The notes: generated by a model from the sequence alone, not told the origin. A stretch of DNA of 5,387 bases from Verrucomicrobiales bacterium (GCA_011523245.1 WTHG01000543.1:2146-7532), one strand, 5' to 3'; shown: positions 1 to 5,387, numbered from the stretch's first letter. Numbers and translations: made by a program.

Positions 1-776
1 TTGGCCCAGAGCATTTTGTCGATGCTGTGCACGGCCTGCTCCACGATGTGATCGCCGGAGAGCCAAGTGAAGTAGTACCAGCGGCGCAGCATGTATTCGA
101 CGTCGGTCTTAGTGTTTTCCCGATTCCAATCGACATACCGTTTGCGGGCGTTGTTGTTGTAGCTGGAGAAAATGGCCTGCAGATCGCCCAGATCGCCTCC
201 TAGAATTTTCTCGTACGTGTCGCGCTGCGCGTAGGTCCAGCGCCAGACGAAGCCGTCGACGATTGAGGTACCTTGTTTTTTGGCTTTCTCGATGGATTTC
301 ATCACCGAATGCACGCCGGGCGCGTCGGTGGCCATGGGTTTCTCGGCAAAGACATGCTTGCCGGCATCGACGGCCGCCTTGATATGTTGCGGGCGGAATC
401 CGGGCGGGGTGGTGAGCAGCACGACATCCACGCCGCTATCGATAACCTTTTGATAGGCATCAATACCCACGAACATGCGTTTCTCTACGGAGTCACTGAT
501 TTTGCCGGGGTGATATTTCTTGATGCGCTCGAGCCCCGCCTCGGCTTTATCCTGAAAGGCTTCGCCGATGGCGTGGAGTTCGATGTTGGAATCCGCCGCG
601 AGCGCTTGGTTGATGGCGCCGGAACCGCGGCCGCCACACCCGATCCAGCCGATCTTCAGCTTGGCGCTGTTGGGCTTTCCGAAGGTGACGGTGGGGAAGG
701 CGATAGCCGCTGCGCCGGCAGTGGCGGTGGAGGCTTTGATGAAATCGCGGCGGGTGGAATCGGTTTGCTTACTCAT
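1..776 (-). CDS. Gfo/Idh/MocA-family oxidoreductase with Tat leader (partial, C-terminus beyond left edge)
   Basis: Reading leftward from ATG at 774-776, 258 codons stay open to the edge. The N-terminus carries a twin-arginine export motif (T8-R-R-D-F-I-K14) followed by an Ala-rich stretch to about residue 32. A Rossmann NAD(P)-binding fold then begins at 41 with G46-C-G-G-R-G51. E145-K146-P147 is the family's conserved motif holding the presumed catalytic lysine. G241-D-H-I-V-E-Q and H250 lie in the substrate-side domain, in the form typical of planctomycete and verrucomicrobial members. Relatives run roughly 400-450 residues, so perhaps 40% is missing. Family members oxidise or reduce sugars and related polyols; the substrate here is unknown. 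The start is secure: upstream in frame there is a stop at 792-794 and no better start codon. No Shine-Dalgarno sequence is visible. The Tat leader suggests a periplasmic location, although many relatives have weak cleavage sites and this one shows no clear A-X-A. Confidence 0.93.
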   Translation of the reverse strand, partial: MSKQTDSTRRDFIKASTATAGAAAIAFPTVTFGKPNSAKLKIGWIGCGGRGSGAINQALAADSNIELHAIGEAFQDKAEAGLERIKKYHPGKISDSVEKRMFVGIDAYQKVIDSGVDVVLLTTPPGFRPQHIKAAVDAGKHVFAEKPMATDAPGVHSVMKSIEKAKKQGTSIVDGFVWRWTYAQRDTYEKILGGDLGDLQAIFSSYNNNARKRYVDWNRENTKTDVEYMLRRWYYFTWLSGDHIVEQAVHSIDKMLWA

Positions 777-793
777 GATCAAAACGGTGTGTC

Positions 794-822
794 AGGTTAG
801 GCGCGGGCCCGCGCGGGGTCAA
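794..822 (-). promoter_or_regulatory. Candidate sigma70-type promoter of the oxidoreductase gene
   Basis: On the minus strand TTGACC (822-817) is followed after 17 nt by TAACCT (799-794). The -35 matches 5 of 6 consensus bases and the -10 only 3 of 6, with ideal spacing. Transcription would begin near 787, giving a leader of about 11 nt before the ATG at 776. The weak -10 makes this tentative. A GC-rich palindrome fills most of the spacer. Confidence 0.35.
801..814. repeat. Perfect 14-bp palindrome in the divergent region
   Basis: GCGCGGGCCCGCGC reads identically on both strands. It lies between the -35 and -10 candidates of the leftward gene, where a bound protein would block RNA polymerase, so it could be an operator. 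It has no loop, so it is better read as a DNA site than as an RNA hairpin. No second copy is seen in the window. It may also be chance in GC-rich DNA. Confidence 0.4.
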
Positions 823-846
823 GTGGCGCTTTGAGACCTGTATTTC

Positions 847-875
847 TTGACTTATGACAAATATTTAGGTTTAAC
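847..875 (+). promoter_or_regulatory. Candidate sigma70-type promoter of hppA
   Basis: TTGACT (847-852) is followed after exactly 17 nt by TTTAAC (870-875), matching 5 of 6 and 4 of 6 consensus bases. The surrounding DNA is AT-rich compared with its neighbourhood. Transcription would start near 882, giving a leader of about 88 nt that includes the hairpin at 889-905. The -35 boxes of this promoter and the leftward one are 24 bp apart, so the two promoters would be back to back. A perfect TATAAT at 956-961 is an alternative, but it has no -35 and would give an almost leaderless mRNA. Confidence 0.4.
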
Positions 876-888
876 GAGCTCAGGGGGG

Positions 889-905
889 TGAGGCACATTG
901 CCTCA
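889..905 (+). other. 7-bp inverted repeat (leader hairpin or operator) upstream of hppA
   Basis: TGAGGCA (889-895) and TGCCTCA (899-905) are perfect inverted copies separated by three bases. In RNA this gives a 7-bp stem with a tight loop. If transcription starts near 882, the hairpin would lie at the extreme 5' end of the hppA mRNA, where such structures commonly protect transcripts from decay. As DNA it could equally be a repressor or activator site just downstream of the promoter. No T-run follows, so it is not a terminator. Confidence 0.45.
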
Positions 906-910
906 GCAAT

Positions 911-920
911 AAAAGGAGGG
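911..920 (+). promoter_or_regulatory. Orphan Shine-Dalgarno-like sequence in the hppA leader
   Basis: AAAAGGAGGG contains a full match to the anti-Shine-Dalgarno core (AAGGAGG). No ATG, GTG or TTG occurs at usable distance downstream (921-935), and the hppA ATG is about 50 nt away. It could be a ribosome standby site, part of a folded leader that brings it near the start, or coincidence. The sequence directly before the hppA ATG (CAGAAAAC) has no comparable site. Confidence 0.3.
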
Positions 921-969
921 ACGTTCCCAACTTCCAAACGCGTTTTTTCACGCAATATAATCAGAAAAC

Positions 970-3363
970 ATGGACAAAAATATCTATCTCATTCCAGTGG
1001 CCGGAGTGTTGGCCTTGCTGTTCACCTATCTGAACGCCCAATGGGTGGCTCGTCGGGAGATCGGCACTGACCGCATGAAGCGGATTTCCACCTACATCAC
1101 CGATGGCGCGATGGCGTTTTTGCGCGCGGAGTACTCCAAGCTGGCATACTTTGTGGTCGCTGTGGCTGTGCTGCTGGCGATTACGCAGGGTAGCCAATCG
1201 AGCCCGCTGATCGCGCTGTCGTTTGTGGTCGGTGCCACGTGTTCGGCATTGGCGGGATATATCGGTATGAAGGTGGCCACTAAGGCCAACGTGCGCACGG
1301 CCAACGCCGCCCGTACCGGTCTGAATCCCGCACTCAACGTTGCCTTCCGCGGCGGCTCGGTCATGGGCATGGGCGTGGTGGGACTTGGAGTGTTGGGGCT
1401 CTCGCTGCTCTACATTTTTTACAGCGGCCAAGGCTGGGAGATTGGAAAAACCATCAGCGTGCTCACCGGCTTCAGTTTTGGCGCGTCCTCCATCGCTCTC
1501 TTTGCGCGTGTGGGTGGCGGCATCTATACCAAAGCGGCTGATGTGGGCGCCGATCTGGTGGGCAAGGTGGAGGCGGGCATCCCGGAGGATCATCCGCTGA
1601 ACCCGGCGACCATCGCCGATAATGTGGGCGATAACGTGGGCGACGTGGCGGGTATGGGTGCAGACCTCTTTGAAAGCTACGTGGGCTCGATGATCGGCGC
1701 GATGGTGCTCGGTGCCTTGTTTGTGGCTTCCTTCGGCCAGATCGAAGGGTACGAGGTCTTTAACGGATTGGGCGCGGTTTTGCTGCCGTTGTTCCTCGCG
1801 GCCATGGGCATCATTGCCTCGATGATTGGTGCGCAGTTCGTGAGTGTGCAGGAAGGCGGCAACCCTAAGAGCGGCTTAACGCGCGGGGAACTGATTGCCG
1901 CGGCGATCATGCTGGTCGGCGCATTTTTCCTAATCACCAATCTGCTGCCCGATTCGTGGACATATAACGGCAAGGAATACACGGCCATGGGAGTCTTTTG
2001 GGCCAGCCTGATGGGCTTGGCCTGCGGAATTGCGATTGGGCTGGTGACCGAACATTTCACTGGAATCAATACGGGCCCAGTGACGGAGGTGTCGCGGCAG
2101 TCGGTGACCGGCAGTGCTACGAACATCATCGCCGGCATCGGCTGCGGCATGCGGTCGACGACTTTCCCGATCATCTTTATCGCGATTGCGATTCTGGGAG
2201 CGTACTCATTCGCCGGCCTGTACGGCATTGCGATTGCCGCGGTGGGTATGCTGGCGAACACCGGCATTCAGCTGGCGGTGGATGCCTACGGGCCGATTGC
2301 CGATAATGCCGGGGGTATCGCCGAGATGAGCGAATTGCCAAAGGAAGTGCGTGAAAGAACCGACAGCCTCGACGCGGTGGGCAACTCCACTGCGGCCATC
2401 GGCAAGGGCTTTGCCATCGGCTCGGCGGCATTAACCGCGCTGGCCTTGTTCGCCGCGTACATGGGCGTGGCCAAAATTGATGCCATCAACCTCTCCGATC
2501 CCAATGTGATGGCCTGTTTGTTTGTGGGCGCAATGTTGCCGTACCTGTTTTCCGCCATGGCGATTGATGCGGTGGGCCGCGCGGCGATGTCGATGATTCA
2601 GGAAGTGCGTCGGCAGTTTGCCAATATCCCGGAACTGAAGGCGGCGCTCGGCAAGATGCAGGACAATGGCGATAAGCCGATCGAGGAATGGAGCGAGGAG
2701 GACCGGCGCGTGTACGAGGCGGCCGACGGCAAAGCCGAGTATGCCAGCTGCGTGGCGATTTCCACCGACGCGGCCATCAAGGAGATGATCAAGCCCGGCG
2801 TGCTGGCGGTGTTGACGCCGGTGGTGGTGGCCTTCGGGTTCAAGTACGCCACCGACGCGGCGACCGCGGCGCAGGCACTGGGCGGGTTGCTCGCGGGCGT
2901 GACGGTCAGTGGCGTGTTGCTCGCGCTATTCCAGTCCAACGCCGGTGGTGCTTGGGATAATGCCAAGAAGATGTTTGAAGTGGGCGATGGCGTGGAAGTA
3001 GACGGCGTATACCACAAGAAAGGTAGTGAGGCCCACAAGGCCGGCGTGGTGGGCGATACCGTGGGCGATCCACTCAAGGACACCTCCGGACCGTCCCTCA
3101 ACATTCTGCTCAAGCTCATGAGCGTGATCGCGCTGGTGATTGCGCCGCTGCTGGTGGATGGGGCCCCGGATTCGGCGGGCGGCGCAGAAGAATCAGGCGG
3201 GGCCAATGTTGAAGAGACTCAGGGCACAACGCCGGACGAGAATACCACCGATGATAATTCAGAAGATGCCAACAACGAAAACGGCGGCGAGAATTCCAAT
3301 GCGAACTCCACTACGGATGAAAATAACGGCCAAACGCAGCCGGAATCCGGTGGGGGCAATTAG
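970..3363 (+). CDS. hppA: Membrane-bound ion-translocating pyrophosphatase, K+-dependent type
   Basis: This 797-residue integral inner-membrane pump hydrolyses PPi and exports H+ and/or Na+. An in-frame TAA at 958-960 and the family-typical hydrophobic N-terminus fix the start. About 16 membrane segments can be seen, from residues 5-24 to 711-730. The D-X7-K-X-E substrate motif is D191...K199-V-E201. The metal-PPi aspartates lie in D217-N-V-G-D-N-V-G-D225, and the C-terminal G-D-T-V-G-D-P-L-K-D block is at 695-704. A475 and G478 in the G-N-S-T-A-A-I-G-K-G segment are the residues of K+-dependent enzymes; K+-independent ones have Lys and Thr there. E235, three residues after D232, with Gly at 239, is the arrangement of Na+-type or dual Na+/H+ pumps rather than plant-type H+ pumps. 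Residues 731-797 form an extra acidic, Asn-rich tail without Lys, Arg or His, expected outside the cytoplasm. The gene appears monocistronic. Confidence 0.97.
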   Translation: MDKNIYLIPVAGVLALLFTYLNAQWVARREIGTDRMKRISTYITDGAMAFLRAEYSKLAYFVVAVAVLLAITQGSQSSPLIALSFVVGATCSALAGYIGMKVATKANVRTANAARTGLNPALNVAFRGGSVMGMGVVGLGVLGLSLLYIFYSGQGWEIGKTISVLTGFSFGASSIALFARVGGGIYTKAADVGADLVGKVEAGIPEDHPLNPATIADNVGDNVGDVAGMGADLFESYVGSMIGAMVLGALFVASFGQIEGYEVFNGLGAVLLPLFLAAMGIIASMIGAQFVSVQEGGNPKSGLTRGELIAAAIMLVGAFFLITNLLPDSWTYNGKEYTAMGVFWASLMGLACGIAIGLVTEHFTGINTGPVTEVSRQSVTGSATNIIAGIGCGMRSTTFPIIFIAIAILGAYSFAGLYGIAIAAVGMLANTGIQLAVDAYGPIADNAGGIAEMSELPKEVRERTDSLDAVGNSTAAIGKGFAIGSAALTALALFAAYMGVAKIDAINLSDPNVMACLFVGAMLPYLFSAMAIDAVGRAAMSMIQEVRRQFANIPELKAALGKMQDNGDKPIEEWSEEDRRVYEAADGKAEYASCVAISTDAAIKEMIKPGVLAVLTPVVVAFGFKYATDAATAAQALGGLLAGVTVSGVLLALFQSNAGGAWDNAKKMFEVGDGVEVDGVYHKKGSEAHKAGVVGDTVGDPLKDTSGPSLNILLKLMSVIALVIAPLLVDGAPDSAGGAEESGGANVEETQGTTPDENTTDDNSEDANNENGGENSNANSTTDENNGQTQPESGGGN

Positions 3364-3376
3364 CGCCTAGAATTAA

Positions 3377-3390
3377 CCTCTCTGAAGAGG
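3377..3390 (+). other. Small hairpin preceding the hppA terminator
   Basis: CCTCT (3377-3381) and AGAGG (3386-3390) pair around a four-base loop, CTGA. The stem ends two bases before the main terminator stem. It may stack with it or help stop the 3' exonuclease. There is no T-run directly behind it, so it would not terminate alone. Confidence 0.5.
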
Positions 3391-3391
3391 G

Positions 3392-3413
3392 CCGCCCTTC
3401 GGGGCGGTTTTTT
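3392..3413 (+). terminator. Rho-independent terminator of hppA
   Basis: CCGCCC (3392-3397) pairs with GGGCGG (3402-3407) across a TTCG tetraloop and is followed at once by six T residues (3408-3413). The all-GC-closed 6-bp stem, an especially stable tetraloop class and the T-run make a textbook terminator 28 nt after the hppA stop. On the minus strand no T-run follows the same hairpin, so it should act mainly on hppA transcripts. The convergent regulator's stop lies just beyond, at 3418-3420. Confidence 0.92.
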
Positions 3414-3417
3414 GTGG

Positions 3418-3918
3418 TTAGTCACGATTCTTACGACCGGCTTCAGCGGCGGCGGCGTGGCAGGCGTCGGCGACCTTCGTGAGTTCTTCCAGAAAGGCAT
3501 CGCGGCGGTCGGCGGGGAGAGTGGCGAGCATGTCGCCTTGCAGATCGACGGCGCAGTCGCGTAGTTCAGAATATTTCTCGCGGCCGGCGGGCAGGATCAG
3601 GATCCGCTTGGCCCGGCGGTCCGTCTCGTGGGGTTTGCGCTCAAGCCAGCCGTTGTTTTCCATGCGCTCGAGCAGGGAGGCAACGGTGTTGGGATCGCTG
3701 CTCATGGCTTGGGTGAGTTCGCTTTGGGTCAGCCCTGCTTCATCCCCTTCGCACAAGGTGCGTAGAGCGGTGAATTGATCCGGGGTAGCCCCAGCATGAC
3801 TGATTTGGCGTCGAAAGGCCTGATTTAGGCCGTACCAAGCGCGTCTTAATAGCAGTGGAAGTCGCTTCCTTTCAGGGGAATCAATTGGTAAATCGTCTTT
3901 AAATTCTTCGGTGGCCAT
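3418..3918 (-). CDS. MarR-family transcriptional regulator
   Basis: A cytoplasmic DNA-binding protein of 166 residues, the usual MarR size. Residues 21-43 form the N-terminal dimer helix. The winged helix-turn-helix runs from about 45 (T-P-D-Q-F-T-A-L) through S66-E-L-T-Q and the recognition helix near 75-90. The wing carries D100-R-R, the family hallmark, followed by the strand R-I-L-I-L-P. Residues 111-160 make the C-terminal dimer helices. MarR proteins usually repress their own and adjacent genes and release DNA on binding small phenolic, drug or oxidant signals; the ligand here is unknown, and cysteines at 56, 122 and 153 leave redox sensing possible. I chose ATG at 3916-3918. The frame stays open to a GTG at 4045-4047, but those 43 extra codons resemble no MarR N-terminus and would place a 22-bp palindrome inside the gene. 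It converges with hppA and diverges from the beta-propeller gene. Confidence 0.9.
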   Translation of the reverse strand: MATEEFKDDLPIDSPERKRLPLLLRRAWYGLNQAFRRQISHAGATPDQFTALRTLCEGDEAGLTQSELTQAMSSDPNTVASLLERMENNGWLERKPHETDRRAKRILILPAGREKYSELRDCAVDLQGDMLATLPADRRDAFLEELTKVADACHAAAAEAGRKNRD

Positions 3919-3929
3919 TTGTTCGTCAC

Positions 3930-3951
3930 AATCGTACGTACAGGTACGATT
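3930..3951. promoter_or_regulatory. Candidate MarR operator (22-bp palindrome)
   Basis: AATCGTAC (3930-3937) and GTACGATT (3944-3951) are perfect 8-bp inverted copies around the spacer GTACAG. Size and symmetry suit a dimeric MarR protein, and the position, ending 11 bp before the regulator's ATG, suits autorepression. GTAC occurs three times within the site (3934, 3938, 3944), so a shifted second register is possible. The site also lies about 115 bp upstream of the divergent gene's start. No other copy of either arm was noticed in the window. A weak minus-strand TTGCAA (3963-3958) could be a -35, but no good -10 accompanies it. Confidence 0.65.
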
Positions 3952-4053
3952 TCTGCCTTGCAATTCCCGGCGAGTAAAGCCATTGATTTCCGCGGTCCTG
4001 TGAACAACGGCATGTCGTCCTATCAAGTATGGCGTGTGCAGGGGCACAAACCT

Positions 4054-4079
4054 TGTTGAATAATTATGATGTTGAATAA
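4054..4079 (+). repeat. 10-bp direct repeat straddling the start of the beta-propeller gene
   Basis: TGTTGAATAA occurs at 4054-4063 and again at 4070-4079, a 16-bp period. The tandem ATG codons lie at 4066-4071, mostly between the copies. An 8-bp palindrome, ATAATTAT (4060-4067), sits at the junction. The arrangement may be a small tandem duplication, a protein site, or an unstructured AU-rich start region that favours initiation without a Shine-Dalgarno sequence. Confidence 0.5.
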
Positions 4080-5387
4080 ATTTGCCGCATTAGCGGTTCT
4101 AGGTGCATTCGCCCTTTCCTCTTTTTCTTCTCAAGCAGCCGTAACCGGCTGGACCAACTGGCGCGGACCGCACCAGAACGGAGTGACTGACGAGAAGGGG
4201 TTACCCGATCAGATTGATCCGACCAAAAATCTCTTGTGGAGCTACGATATTGCCGGCCGCGGCGCACCGGTGATTGCTAACGGCAAAGTTTATGCATGGG
4301 GTTATCGAGGTAAGGGACCCGATTTGCAGGAAGTTTTGCTCTGTCTAAATGAGGCTGACGGCAAGCTTCAATGGGAGCATGCTTACAATGATTATCTCAG
4401 TGACACGGTTTATAGTCGGTACACGGTCGGCTCGCCGACGGTTGATCCGGCCACTGGCTGGGTATACTTGATGACCACCAACGGTGGCGTGAAATGCTTC
4501 AGCCCTGATGGCAAAATTCAGTGGGAATACTCTCTAATGGAGCGCTTCGGCCGGCTTACCTTTCCGAATGGTCGCACCGGCGCCCCGGTGATTGATGGCA
4601 ATTTGGTAATCGTGCGCGGCGTGACCAGTTACTGGGGTAAACAAGGCCCAGCGCGCGACCGTTTTTATGCTTTCAATAAATCCACCGGCGCTCCGATCTG
4701 GGCTAGCACTCCGGGTGTGGCCCCGAAAGACAGCTCATTCTCCACGCCGGTTCTTGCCAATGTGGATGGTCGGCGTGTGTTTTACGTCGGCACCGGGGAC
4801 GGCAATGTCGTGTGCGTGGATGTTCGTACTGGTCAGGCACTTTGGCGCTTTCAATCTTCACAAGGTGGTGTGAACGCCAGCGTAGTCATTAATGACGGCG
4901 TGTTGGTGAGCATTCACGGAAAGGAAAACATCGATGCCGCCGAGGAAGGCCGTATGATCGGCCTCAAGCTGCCGACCAAGCTTCCCGCTCCCGGCGAGGC
5001 TCAGACGATTTTGAAGGACAAGGATCTTACCCTGGCCGACGGCAAGGATTGGGAGTTGTGGCGTCATCCGTTTGCCATGTTCACAAGTAGCCCCGTGCTG
5101 GCCAACGGCCGCGTGTATCAGGTAACCAAGACTGGCGTGCTGGTGTGTGTGGAGGCCAAGACCGGCAAGTTGATTTTCTCCCAGAAACTGAACAACGAAC
5201 AAATCCATTCCTCGCCTTTGTACTCCGAAGGCAAGCTGTATATTGGCTTTCCAAACGGCCGTTTCCTCGTGGTGAAACCCAATGATGACGGCGTGGAGAT
5301 TCTTAGCGAAACGGAGCTGGAAGGCGGTATCCTAGGTTCGCCCGTGGCTTGGAACGGCAAGGTGTACATCCACACCATGAGCAAGCT
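4066..5387 (+). CDS. Exported PQQ-like beta-propeller repeat protein (partial, C-terminus beyond right edge)
   Basis: The first 440 codons are present and open to the edge. Residues 1-24 form a Sec signal peptide: K5, a hydrophobic core at 6-17, then S-S-Q-A, with cleavage likely after A24. The mature protein opens with W29-T-N-W-R-G-P35, the N-terminal signature of PVC-group PQQ-like proteins. Blades follow, each with a G-x-P-V or S-P-V strand, an N-G-K/R-V-Y strand and a D/T-G-K-x-x-W closing motif; the Trp residues are at 58, 103, 153, 212 and 260, with Phe371 in the equivalent later place. Such folds serve as scaffolds, BamB-like assembly factors or dehydrogenases. No catalytic PQQ-dehydrogenase signature is seen, so enzymatic activity is not supported and the role is unknown. 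An in-frame TGA at 4057-4059 limits the start to the tandem ATG at 4066 or 4069. No Shine-Dalgarno sequence is seen. Confidence 0.9.
   Translation, partial: MMLNKFAALAVLGAFALSSFSSQAAVTGWTNWRGPHQNGVTDEKGLPDQIDPTKNLLWSYDIAGRGAPVIANGKVYAWGYRGKGPDLQEVLLCLNEADGKLQWEHAYNDYLSDTVYSRYTVGSPTVDPATGWVYLMTTNGGVKCFSPDGKIQWEYSLMERFGRLTFPNGRTGAPVIDGNLVIVRGVTSYWGKQGPARDRFYAFNKSTGAPIWASTPGVAPKDSSFSTPVLANVDGRRVFYVGTGDGNVVCVDVRTGQALWRFQSSQGGVNASVVINDGVLVSIHGKENIDAAEEGRMIGLKLPTKLPAPGEAQTILKDKDLTLADGKDWELWRHPFAMFTSSPVLANGRVYQVTKTGVLVCVEAKTGKLIFSQKLNNEQIHSSPLYSEGKLYIGFPNGRFLVVKPNDDGVEILSETELEGGILGSPVAWNGKVYIHTMSK

Noticed and set aside
273..834. Plus-strand open frames opposite the oxidoreductase gene
   Set aside because: They are antisense to a frame with clear Rossmann, E-K-P and G-D-H motifs, and their translations show no family features.
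956..961. Perfect TATAAT close to the hppA ATG
   Set aside because: The spaced -35 position (around 933-938, TCCAAA) is poor, and transcription would begin at or next to the start codon. A leaderless transcript is possible but less likely than the promoter at 847-875.
876..969. Riboswitch upstream of hppA (for example fluoride or Na+ sensing)
   Set aside because: Such switches can sit near pyrophosphatase or ion-transport genes, but I could not match the leader to the conserved fluoride-switch core as I remember it. I recall no other consensus well enough to test. A covariance-model search would decide.
888..1070. A 60-codon plus-strand frame starting in the hppA leader
   Set aside because: It overlaps the hppA start by about 100 bases, has no ribosome-binding site before its ATG, and its product has no recognisable features. 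The purine-rich site at 911-920 lies inside it rather than ahead of it.
1611..1650. Repeated gtgggcga units within hppA
   Set aside because: These encode the conserved D-N-V-G-D-N-V-G-D metal-PPi binding motif, so the DNA repetition comes from the protein sequence.
961..3370. Several long minus-strand and alternative-frame open frames within hppA
   Set aside because: They arise from strong codon bias in a conserved membrane-protein gene. Every region of the hppA frame matches known family motifs, and the alternatives have low-complexity translations.
4035..4048. Small inverted repeat TGTGC/GCACA in the divergent region
   Set aside because: A 5-bp stem with a four-base loop is expected by chance at this length, and it has no T-run or clear placement relative to a promoter.
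4064..4267. Minus-strand frame over the signal peptide of the beta-propeller gene
   Set aside because: It is opposite a convincing Sec signal peptide and W-R-G-P motif and has no family features of its own.
1..5387. A new defence, mobile or biosynthetic system
   Set aside because: All four genes belong to well-known families, and I see no transposase, integrase, repeat array, toxin-antitoxin pair or effector-like domain. The window is too short to judge clusters extending past either edge.

Overview
The window looks like chromosomal DNA of a bacterium from the Planctomycetota-Verrucomicrobiota (PVC) group, more likely Verrucomicrobiota. The case rests on gene types. There is a Gfo/Idh/MocA oxidoreductase with a twin-arginine leader and the G-D-H-I-V-E-Q signature. 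There is also a secreted PQQ-like beta-propeller protein opening with a W-R-G-P motif. Both families are strongly expanded in that group. None of the four genes has a clear Shine-Dalgarno sequence at its start, which also fits. The assignment is an inference from memory of these families, not a search result.

Layout. Positions 1-776 (minus) hold the N-terminal 258 codons of the oxidoreductase, cut by the left edge. Positions 777-969 are a divergent regulatory region with a candidate promoter for each side, a perfect 14-bp GC palindrome, a 7-bp leader hairpin and an orphan purine-rich ribosome-binding-like site. Positions 970-3363 (plus) encode a complete membrane-bound ion-pumping pyrophosphatase (hppA) with K+-dependent-type residues and an unusual 67-residue acidic, Asn-rich C-terminal tail. 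A strong intrinsic terminator follows at 3392-3413. Positions 3418-3918 (minus) encode a MarR-family regulator convergent with hppA. Just upstream of its start is a 22-bp palindrome (8-bp arms, 6-bp spacer), a good candidate for its own operator. Positions 4066-5387 (plus) encode the first 440 codons of an exported PQQ-like beta-propeller protein, divergent from the regulator and cut by the right edge.

How the genes relate. hppA appears to be a stand-alone unit with its own promoter region and terminator. It would couple hydrolysis of biosynthetic pyrophosphate to Na+ and/or H+ export. The MarR protein probably represses itself and may also control the divergent beta-propeller gene, since one 147-bp region serves both. 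The two edge genes are typical exported proteins of PVC bacteria, and their substrates cannot be read from the sequence. I see no mobile element, CRISPR array, tRNA or rRNA, and no evidence of a new multi-gene system. The points most worth checking are the acidic tail of the pump, its ion specificity, and the regulatory palindromes and hairpins.
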